Both the position numbers and the translations under genes were made by a program. The notes under the pieces were generated by a model. The model was given only the letters and a program-made list of their open reading frames with translations. It had not been told where the DNA came from and did not search any database. 7,898 bases of DNA from JAAFIP01 sp043777795 (lineage in GTDB: Bacteria; Pseudomonadota; Gammaproteobacteria; Burkholderiales; Burkholderiaceae_C): positions 1 through 7,898 of the forward strand of contig JAYWHJ010000242.1 in NCBI GenBank assembly GCA_043777795.1, read 5' to 3'. The stretch's first letter is position 1. Every line of letters begins with the position of its first letter. This document shows, piece after piece, positions 1 to 5,137 of this stretch.

Positions 1-221
1 GTGCTAAAGGCAAAGCCGTCCAGCGGCTTGGGATTCTTTTTGTCGCGGCCCATAGTCCAGGGGCCCACCAGCGCAGGCTCTACGGCCCCGTCTTTGGTCA
101 TAGCTACGGCCCAACCATCGTCGTCTTCGTTTTTCATCACGCTGGCCGTCCAGCCATCGCCTTGCCAGAGGCGGGGTTCTTGGACGGTGGGGGTGTCTTC
201 TGTGTCGGGTGTATCAAGCAT
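1..221 (-). CDS. Small conserved-type hypothetical protein, 3' end beyond window
   Basis: The reading frame starts at ATG 221-219 and stays open to the left edge, giving 73 visible residues. It begins MLDTPDTEDTPTVQEPRLWQ and continues with an acidic stretch NEDDDGWAVAM and a motif GPWTMGRDKKNPKPLD. No signal peptide, membrane segment or catalytic motif is visible; it looks like a small soluble cytoplasmic protein. The sequence style (LWQGDGWTA, GWAVAMTKDG, GPWTMGRDKKNPKPL) resembles a short hypothetical protein I associate with Comamonadaceae, but I cannot name a function. In-frame ATGs further upstream (244-242 and 250-248) run into a TAA after a few codons, so 221 is the first usable ATG. 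A weak AGAGG lies about 13 nt upstream. It is the next gene after the hydrolase in the same direction, 67 bp away, and may or may not share its transcript. Confidence 0.7.
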   Translation of the reverse strand, partial: MLDTPDTEDTPTVQEPRLWQGDGWTASVMKNEDDDGWAVAMTKDGAVEPALVGPWTMGRDKKNPKPLDGFAFS

Positions 222-246
222 GAGAGATTTTACTTGCCTCTCATGC
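218..246 (-). promoter_or_regulatory. Hairpin spanning start codon and leader of the hypothetical gene
   Basis: GCATGAGAG at 218-226 is perfectly complementary to CTCTCATGC at 238-246, with an 11-nt loop between them. One arm contains the ATG of the small hypothetical gene and the other contains the only Shine-Dalgarno-like purines (AGAGG on the minus strand). A transcript reading through could fold this region and hide both signals. The dyad could also be a DNA operator, or chance. Structure is seen directly; function is inference. Confidence 0.35.
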
Positions 247-271
247 GCATTGCGATTTTCACTTTTATCTC

Positions 272-288
272 AAAACGATTTTCGTTTT
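272..288. terminator. AT-rich hairpin just after the hydrolase stop, weak terminator candidate
   Basis: AAAACGA (272-278) and TCGTTTT (282-288) form a perfect 7-bp stem with a 3-nt loop, directly downstream of the hydrolase stop codon (291-289). The stem holds only two G:C pairs. On the minus strand the hairpin is followed by GAGATAAAAG rather than a run of T, so it is poor as an intrinsic terminator for the operon. On the plus strand it is followed by T residues, but no plus-strand gene leads into it. It may only mark the 3' end of the operon message. Confidence 0.25.
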
Positions 289-1206
289 TTAAAGCGCGGA
301 TTGAATGAACGCGCTGACTGTGTCTAGCTGTTCAGGCACATTCAACGCGGGCGCATGACCGCAACCTTCTACTTCTACGACTTGCAATAACCCCACGGCG
401 CCTGGGCCACGTCGAGCCATTTCGCGTGTGGTTTCGGGCAACACCAGATCAGAATTTTCCCCGCGCAAACACAGCACGGGTATGGTCAGAGCATCGTAGT
501 GCTGCCAAATGAGGTAGTCATCTTGCTCGCGCGCAAACTGCTGCACCATGGCCGGGTCGTAATGCGGAGTGACACGGCCATCGGGCAGGCGGCGGGTGGA
601 AGTTTCGGTCAAGCGCCGCCACTGAGCGTCAGTTAGCGCGCCGTACGGTATGTAGATCTTGCGAAAGTAAGCCTCCAGCTCGCGCACTGTGTCAAACGCG
701 GGCGGGCTGCCTGCATAGGATTTGATGCGCTCTATGGCGGCTTGCGCCACCTGCGGTGCGTTGTCGTTGAGCACCAGGCTCTGTATGCGGCCTTTCAAGG
801 CAGGCTCAGCCAGGCCAGACGCGCACACCAAGCCAATCGCGCCGCCCATCGACGTGCCGACCCAATGCATGGTGTCGATGCCTAGTTGGTCGACCAGCTC
901 GCGCGCAATGCGCGCATAAAACGCCAAGCAATATTCATTGCCCGGATCAGGGCTCCACTGGCTCAGGCCGCGACCAATGGTGTCGGGGCAGACCACGCGG
1001 TAGCCGCGCGAGGCCAGGTGGGTGGCCAGCTCGTCCATGTCGCGGCCTGTGCGCGCTAAGCCGTGCCAGGCGATGACGGTGCCGCGCTGAGGCGCAGCAG
1101 GGCTAGGTTGCCAATCGGTGTAATGGATTTCGCGGCCAGCGCAGCTCAGGTAGTGGGACGTGAAACCTGTGGCTTGTGACATCTGTTGCGTCATGGTTTG
1201 CGTCAT
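289..1206 (-). CDS. Alpha/beta-hydrolase fold enzyme, operon-terminal
   Basis: A 305-residue cytoplasmic serine hydrolase of the alpha/beta-hydrolase superfamily. The first strand and oxyanion-hole motif AWHGLARTG lies at about 46-54. The nucleophile elbow VGTSMGG puts the catalytic serine at 119, the acid is probably Asp253 (GENSDLVLP), and the histidine is His284 (GCGHAPAL). The order and spacing of the triad and the overall length are normal for the family. A helical cap region lies between roughly 150 and 235. No signal peptide is seen. The start is ATG 1206-1204, which overlaps the livM stop as ATGA, implying translational coupling. A longer frame reaching to 1335 only reads through livM. 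Two more in-frame ATGs (1194, 1182) lie in a 12-bp tandem repeat coding for MTQTMTQQMSQ. Substrate is unknown. Its position suggests it may hydrolyse an ester, lactone or C-C bond in a compound brought in by the transporter, but that is inference. Confidence 0.9.
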   Translation of the reverse strand: MTQTMTQQMSQATGFTSHYLSCAGREIHYTDWQPSPAAPQRGTVIAWHGLARTGRDMDELATHLASRGYRVVCPDTIGRGLSQWSPDPGNEYCLAFYARIARELVDQLGIDTMHWVGTSMGGAIGLVCASGLAEPALKGRIQSLVLNDNAPQVAQAAIERIKSYAGSPPAFDTVRELEAYFRKIYIPYGALTDAQWRRLTETSTRRLPDGRVTPHYDPAMVQQFAREQDDYLIWQHYDALTIPVLCLRGENSDLVLPETTREMARRGPGAVGLLQVVEVEGCGHAPALNVPEQLDTVSAFIQSAL

Positions 1207-2276
1207 GCTTTGCCCTTTGCAGCGCTGGCACGCAGCCGCCCCACCACCCCGGTGGGAAAGTAATACACCGACAGCACAAACAGCACGCCCAGCCACAGCA
1301 GCCAACGGTCTGGGGACAATAGCGCAGACAGCCATGGCAGCGCGGTAGTGGCCTCACTTCCCAAACGCAGCACATCTTGCAAATAGCTTTGCGCTACTAA
1401 AAACAGTGCAGAACCTATCGCCGCACCGTAGATGGTGCCCATGCCGCCAATCACCACTATCAGCAGCACATCCATCATGATCTCAAACGACAGCGACGTG
1501 TCCGGCCCGTTGTAGCGCAGCCAAAGCGCCAGCATGGCCCCGGCCAGGCAGGCAAACAAGGCTGACAAAATGCTGGACGTGGTGCGGTACGCCACCACGC
1601 GGTAACCAATGGCCTCGGCGCGAAACTCATTCTCCCGAATGGCTTGCAGCACCCGGCCAAACGGCGAGTTGACAATGCGCAGCATGGCTAGCAAAAGCAC
1701 CAGCGCCGTGAAAAACAGCAGGTAGTAGCACAGCAAGCGCCCGTCCAGCATGACACCCAGCAAAGGTGTACTCATGAACTCGTGGCTGGGTGACAGCAGC
1801 TCGGGTACTTTAAAGCTCAGGCCATCCTCACCGCCCGTGATGTCTGACAACTGCGAAGCCAGGGTTAAAAACGCCGAGGCCACAGCCAAGGTGATCATGG
1901 CGAAAAAGATAGCGCGCACGCGCAGCGAGAATAAGCCGATGAGTAAGGCCAACACGAACGAGATGGCCAGCGAGGCACCCACCCCCACCCCCAGCGCCTG
2001 CCATGTAGCGCCCATGCGGGTGCTGGCCACGGCGATGCCATACGCACCGATGCCAAAAAACATGGTGTGCGCGAAACTGACAATGCCGGTGTAGCCGAGC
2101 AGCAAGTCAAAACTGGCCACCAGCACGATGAACACCAGTACTTTGGCCGCCACATTCAGCGCCTTCACTCCGGGGAAAATGAAGGGTGCAAATGCCAACG
2201 CGATGAGTAGCACCACGAGCACCACCGCCAGCACGCGGCTGCGCGGGAGGTCGTTGGATAAGAGCCTGTTTAACAT
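1203..2276 (-). CDS. livM: LivM-type ABC importer permease
   Basis: An inner-membrane permease of the HAAT (Liv) branch of ABC importers, 357 residues from ATG 2276-2274. Hydrophobic segments lie near 14-34, 43-61, 66-85, 96-118, 123-142, 180-200, 234-256, 265-295 and 325-345. LivM family landmarks are present: GYTGIVSFAH with FFGIGAY (61-80), TGGEDGL (147-153), the cytoplasmic coupling region SPFGRVLQAIRENEFRAEAI (204-223), and GGMGTIYGAAIGSALF (277-292). It should pair with LivH to form the channel energised by LivG/LivF. The frame can be extended to a TTG at 2306, but those ten residues (MGRPGGRPSP) are encoded by the adjoining GC-rich repeat, so I prefer the ATG. No good Shine-Dalgarno is seen before it, so translation may be weak or coupled to livH. 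It overlaps the hydrolase start by four bases. Confidence 0.93.
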   Translation of the reverse strand: MLNRLLSNDLPRSRVLAVVLVVLLIALAFAPFIFPGVKALNVAAKVLVFIVLVASFDLLLGYTGIVSFAHTMFFGIGAYGIAVASTRMGATWQALGVGVGASLAISFVLALLIGLFSLRVRAIFFAMITLAVASAFLTLASQLSDITGGEDGLSFKVPELLSPSHEFMSTPLLGVMLDGRLLCYYLLFFTALVLLLAMLRIVNSPFGRVLQAIRENEFRAEAIGYRVVAYRTTSSILSALFACLAGAMLALWLRYNGPDTSLSFEIMMDVLLIVVIGGMGTIYGAAIGSALFLVAQSYLQDVLRLGSEATTALPWLSALLSPDRWLLWLGVLFVLSVYYFPTGVVGRLRASAAKGKA

Positions 2277-2280
2277 GGGG

Positions 2281-2365
2281 CTAGGCCGCCCGCCGGGCCG
2301 CCCCAAGGAAGGCCGCGCCCCCTCGGGGGGCAGCGATTACACAAAGTGAAGAGCGTGGGGGCGTT
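2281..2365. repeat. GC-rich intergenic hairpin repeat between livH and livM
   Basis: The gap between the two permease genes is almost entirely a very GC-rich segment with nested inverted repeats. GCCCCC (2317-2322) and GGGGGC (2326-2331) form a tight stem around a TCG loop, flanked by GGCCGCCCCAAGGAAGGCC on one side and CAGCGATTACACAAAGTGAA then GAGCGTGGGGGCG on the other. From memory, this arrangement is typical of a dispersed intergenic element in Comamonadaceae genomes; I could not search. In RNA it would be a stable stem-loop and could affect message stability or the livH:livM ratio. Its borders are approximate. Confidence 0.6.
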
Positions 2366-2369
2366 ATCA

Positions 2370-3353
2370 TCATCGGTTCGCCACCGGATAGACACCTTGC
2401 GGTCGCCAGAGCAAAATGGCCACCATCAAAGCAATGTTGGAAAACAGCGCCACCTTGGGCACCAAAAATCCGGTGTAGTTGGCCATCAGGCCCACCAAGA
2501 GCGCGCCTATCAGCGCGCCGCCGGTAGAGCCTAAACCGCCAATGATGATGACGATAAAAATCAGCACATTGACCTGCGCGCCCATTTGCGGCGTGACGTT
2601 TTGCTGGTACAGGCCCCACATCACCCCGCCCAGCCCGGCCAGCGCGCTGCCCACAACAAACACGCCAATAAACAAGCGCTTGATGCGGTAGCCCAGCGAC
2701 TCGACCATCTCGCGGTCTTGTACACCGGCGCGTATCAGCAGGCCAATCTTGGTGCGGCTCAAAGTCCAGGCCAGCACGGCAAACACCACCAGGCCTACCA
2801 CCACGGCCAGCAGGCGGTATTTTTCAATCGCGGCATCGCCCAGCAGCAGGGAGCCACGTAAGCCCTCAGGCAGCGGTAGCGCGATTTGCGCTGGGCCCCA
2901 AATGACTTTGATGAGTTCTTCGCCAATGATCATGCCGCCCATGGTGATCAAAATTTGTTTGAGATGCTGGCCGTACACCGGCCTCACAATAAAGCGCTCA
3001 AAGGCCAGGCCCAGCGCGCCCGATACCAGCATGGCCACCAGCATGGCTGGGAAGATGGCCACCAAGTTGCGCCACAGGTCTGGCGAGCCTGTCCAGTCGC
3101 CCATCAAGCCCAGCACGGTGGTGGCTACAAAGGCGCCCAGCGCAATGAACACGCCGTGGCCAAAATTGAGCACGTCCATCAAACCAAACACCAATGTGAG
3201 CCCGGACGCGATGATGAAGATGATCATGCCCATAGCCAAACCGGCTACGGTGAGCGTGAGCCAGGTAGAGCCCGAGCCCACCAGCGGTAGCGCCAGCAAG
3301 GCCAACAAGGGCACCAGCAACAACGGTTTCCAGTCAAACTCCAGCGCCTTCAT
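2370..3353 (-). CDS. livH: LivH-type ABC importer permease
   Basis: The second inner-membrane permease of the importer, 327 residues, normal or slightly long for LivH. After a short cytoplasmic N-terminus (MKALEFDW) it has hydrophobic segments near 10-26, 31-57, 64-84, 97-117, 134-150, 179-197, 225-248, 261-292 and 300-316. Family motifs are clear: GLTLVFGLMDVLNFGHG (51-67), ERFIVRPVYG (119-128), the ATPase-contact loop TKIGLLIRAGVQDREMVESL (201-220), and GGLGSTGGALIGA (272-284). The start ATG 3353-3351 is preceded by AAGGAG with a 6-nt spacer (3365-3360), a strong ribosome binding site. It follows livF after a 91-bp gap filled by a repeat and precedes livM after a 93-bp gap filled by another. 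It has its own good ribosome binding site, so it need not depend on coupling to livF. Confidence 0.95.
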   Translation of the reverse strand: MKALEFDWKPLLLVPLLALLALPLVGSGSTWLTLTVAGLAMGMIIFIIASGLTLVFGLMDVLNFGHGVFIALGAFVATTVLGLMGDWTGSPDLWRNLVAIFPAMLVAMLVSGALGLAFERFIVRPVYGQHLKQILITMGGMIIGEELIKVIWGPAQIALPLPEGLRGSLLLGDAAIEKYRLLAVVVGLVVFAVLAWTLSRTKIGLLIRAGVQDREMVESLGYRIKRLFIGVFVVGSALAGLGGVMWGLYQQNVTPQMGAQVNVLIFIVIIIGGLGSTGGALIGALLVGLMANYTGFLVPKVALFSNIALMVAILLWRPQGVYPVANR

Positions 3354-3375
3354 ACTGCGCTCCTTGTCACACCAA

Positions 3376-3443
3376 TGACTACATATTTAATAGCTGCTCC
3401 CGCAATATTCCATTGAGCCAAAGGCCAATTTAGCTTAAAAACC
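3376..3443. repeat. AT-rich intergenic repeat between livF and livH
   Basis: The 91-bp livF-livH gap has a base composition unlike the genes. It contains the ordered blocks TTTAATAGCTGCT (3386-3398), a short imperfect dyad CGCAAT/ATTGAG (3401-3406 and 3412-3417), CCAAAGGCCAATTTAGCTTA (3418-3437), and an A run. I recognise this as a degenerate relative of a dispersed Comamonadaceae repeat, whose copies typically read AATAGCTGCT, then a GCGCTTG-type dyad, then a block like AGGCCAATTTGGCTT. That comparison is from memory. Here the central dyad has decayed. The element stops short of the livH ribosome binding site. Confidence 0.5.
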
Positions 3444-3444
3444 G

Positions 3445-4170
3445 TCATAAGGCCAACCCCAGCAGCGAGCGCTGCAACGCCTCGTCCTCGGCCAGCGCCT
3501 GCATCGCGCCCGCATGCACTACTGCGCCGTTGTCCATCACGGCCACATGGTCGCCCAGGCGTTTGGCAAAGTGGATGTTTTGCTCCACCAACAGAATGGT
3601 CACACCACTGGCCTTGAGCTGCTGAAACGCATCGATCATGTTGTTGATGATCGCGGGGGCCAGACCCTTGCTGGGCTCGTCCACAATCAGCAGCGCACGT
3701 GGCTCCACGATGGCGCGGGCCACGGCGAGCATTTGCTTTTGCCCACCCGAGAGCTTGCCCGCCGGGTGGTTCCAAAACTTCTCCACCGCGGGGAAGAGTT
3801 TGAATATCCATTGCAAGCGCGCCTCGTCCATCTGGCCAGCATGCTTGGCGCTGCGCGCAGCCAGCAGCATGTTTTCTTTCACCGTCAAATCTGAAAATAT
3901 GCCCATAGTCTCTGGCACATAGGCAATGTTCAGCCCAGCAATGGCGGGGGTGGGCAGCTGGGTAATGTCCTGTCCATTGAAGCTAATGCGCCCCGTAGAT
4001 GCGCGCCACAGCCCCATGATGGTACGCAGTGTGGTCGTCTTGCCTGCACCGTTGCGGCCCAACAGCATGGTGAGCTGGCCACGCGGTACAGCCAAGTTGA
4101 CGCCATGCAGTATGTGGTACGCGCCGATATGGGTTTGCACGCCTTCGAGGGTGAGCAGTGCATCGCTCAT
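3445..4170 (-). CDS. livF: LivF-type ABC importer ATPase
   Basis: A 241-residue cytoplasmic ATPase subunit of the importer. Walker A is GRNGAGKT (38-45). The Q-loop position carries Glu in YVPETMGIF (around 87), as is usual in LivF. The ABC signature LSGGQ is at 140-144, and Walker B is ALLIVDEPSKGL with Asp164/Glu165. The switch position reads LLVEQN, with Gln197 where many ABC ATPases have His; this is also a LivF family trait and not a defect. The length is typical. The ATG at 4170-4168 overlaps the livG stop as ATGA. AAGGAGG (4181-4175) lies 4 nt upstream inside livG, so translation is both coupled and independently primed. It should work as a heterodimer with LivG on the LivH/LivM permease. 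Confidence 0.96.
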   Translation of the reverse strand: MSDALLTLEGVQTHIGAYHILHGVNLAVPRGQLTMLLGRNGAGKTTTLRTIMGLWRASTGRISFNGQDITQLPTPAIAGLNIAYVPETMGIFSDLTVKENMLLAARSAKHAGQMDEARLQWIFKLFPAVEKFWNHPAGKLSGGQKQMLAVARAIVEPRALLIVDEPSKGLAPAIINNMIDAFQQLKASGVTILLVEQNIHFAKRLGDHVAVMDNGAVVHAGAMQALAEDEALQRSLLGLAL

Positions 4171-4940
4171 GCAGCCTCCTTGACCGGCGCTGCAATACCC
4201 AAATACGCCTCTTGCACCACAGGCGAGGCTATCACTTGGGCGGGCTCGCCATCGGCTACCAGGGCACCGTTGTGCAGCACGATAATGCGGTCGGCCAGCT
4301 CGCGTACTACGTCCATCTTGTGTTCAACCAACAGAATGGTTTTGGCCTTATCGCTTTTCAGTTTGCGAATCAAATCGAGGATGACGGGTGCTTCGTCGTG
4401 GCTCATGCCCGCGGTGGGTTCGTCAAACATATACACCAGGGGGTCCAGTGCCATCAGCAGCGCCACCTCCAGTTTGCGTTGGTCGCCATGCGGCAGGCTG
4501 GCCACCGGCGTGGTTTGCTGATCCTGCATGGCGACAGTTTCCAAAATGTCTCGGGCACGCTGGGTCAAAGCCGTGTGGTCACTCCAAATGCTCCATAGGT
4601 TCAGCCCACGGCGGTGCGGCCCGCTTTGGGCGGCTTGCACGGCCAGACGTACGTTCTCCAGCACAGACAGGTTGGGGAAAAGATTGGTGAGCTGAAACGC
4701 CCTGCCCAGCCCCGCGCGGGTGCGCGCCGAGGCGCTGAGGGTAGAGACGTCTTTGCCCGCCAGATGGACACTGCCCGCGTTGGCTCTGAGCTGACCCGAG
4801 ATGAGGTTGAAATAGGTCGTCTTGCCTGCGCCGTTGGGGCCGACGATAGCGGTCAAGGTGCCGGGCTCAAACGCGCAGCTGACGCTGTTGACCGCCACAT
4901 GGCCGCCGAAGCGAATGGTCAGGTCTTTGGTTGTGAGCAT
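4167..4940 (-). CDS. livG: LivG-type ABC importer ATPase
   Basis: The other cytoplasmic ATPase subunit, 257 residues. It begins MLTTKDLTIRFGGHVAVNSV, the normal LivG opening, which supports the ATG at 4940. Walker A is GPNGAGKT (34-41), the Q-loop is at Gln83 (RAFQLTNLF), and the signature is the LivG-style LPHGDQRKLE (149-158, where LSHGEQR is more usual). Walker B is LVYMFDEPTAGM with Asp173/Glu174, and the switch histidine is His207 (LLVEHKMD). The insert between Walker A and the signature (about 100-150) has the larger size typical of LivG. The sequence before the ATG (TTCGTAGTCGC on the minus strand) has no convincing Shine-Dalgarno, and a large inverted-repeat element lies just upstream, so expression may be lower than that of the binding protein. 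It overlaps livF by four bases. Confidence 0.96.
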   Translation of the reverse strand: MLTTKDLTIRFGGHVAVNSVSCAFEPGTLTAIVGPNGAGKTTYFNLISGQLRANAGSVHLAGKDVSTLSASARTRAGLGRAFQLTNLFPNLSVLENVRLAVQAAQSGPHRRGLNLWSIWSDHTALTQRARDILETVAMQDQQTTPVASLPHGDQRKLEVALLMALDPLVYMFDEPTAGMSHDEAPVILDLIRKLKSDKAKTILLVEHKMDVVRELADRIIVLHNGALVADGEPAQVIASPVVQEAYLGIAAPVKEAA

Positions 4941-4964
4941 GCGACTACGAAGTTAGGAGGCAAA

Positions 4965-4988
4965 AGCGGGAGCGGGAGCGGGAGCGGG
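4965..4988. repeat. (AGCGGG)4 hexanucleotide tandem repeat
   Basis: Four perfect copies of AGCGGG run from 4965 to 4988 (CCCGCT on the operon strand). The last copy overlaps the outer end of the adjacent inverted-repeat element by four bases. The array sits 24 bp upstream of the livG start. Short tandem arrays like this can change copy number by slippage, which would alter the livG leader length but not the protein. Confidence 0.8.
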
Positions 4989-5115
4989 GTCAATTTTTGA
5001 ACGCAGAGGGCGCGAAGTTCAATTTCTTCTTTTTGGTATTCCTTTTTGTATTCATTTCTTCCCTCTGCGCCCTTTGCGAAACCTTCGCGCCCTCTGCGTT
5101 CAAAAATTGACCCCG
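4985..5115. repeat. 131-bp intergenic element with perfect 33-bp inverted arms
   Basis: Positions 4985-5017 and 5083-5115 are perfect reverse complements over 33 bp, with 65 nt between them. The outer ends read CGGGGTCAATTTTTGAACGC and its complement, and each end holds a small palindrome TCAA-TTT-TTGA. The interior has imperfect direct repeats: CTTTTTGGTATTC then CTTTTTGTATTC, and GCGCCCTTTGCG (5067-5078) then GCGCCCTCTGCG (5087-5098). It codes for nothing convincing. It occupies most of the 197-bp gap between the binding-protein gene and livG. It resembles a MITE-like or dispersed palindromic element I associate with Burkholderiales intergenic DNA (from memory). No target duplication is obvious at the borders. 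In RNA it would form a very stable stem that could protect the upstream binding-protein message or reduce read-through to livG. Confidence 0.75.
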
Positions 5116-5137
5116 AATGGGTATTCAAATCTCGGTC

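Noticed and set aside
272..288. Strong intrinsic terminator for the operon
   Set aside because: The stem has only two G:C pairs and no T run follows on the minus strand, so it is listed only as a weak candidate.
1..327. Plus-strand open frame at the left edge
   Set aside because: It overlaps the minus-strand hypothetical gene, runs through the AT-rich gap and into the hydrolase end, and has no protein-like features.
1207..1335. N-terminal extension of the hydrolase
   Set aside because: The extra 43 residues lie wholly within livM in another frame and are Cys/Ala/Gly-rich. The ATGA overlap at 1206-1203 gives a natural start.
2749..3378. Plus-strand open frame (209 codons) opposite livH
   Set aside because: It is an antisense shadow of livH with low-complexity Ser/Thr/Pro/Lys composition and no recognisable motif.
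3445..4170. Possible defect in LivF because Gln replaces the switch histidine and Glu the Q-loop glutamine
   Set aside because: VPE and LLVEQN are usual in LivF proteins, so these are family features and not damage.
4985..5115. Insertion sequence with transposase
   Set aside because: The element is only 131 bp and has no coding capacity for a transposase; at most it is a non-autonomous element.
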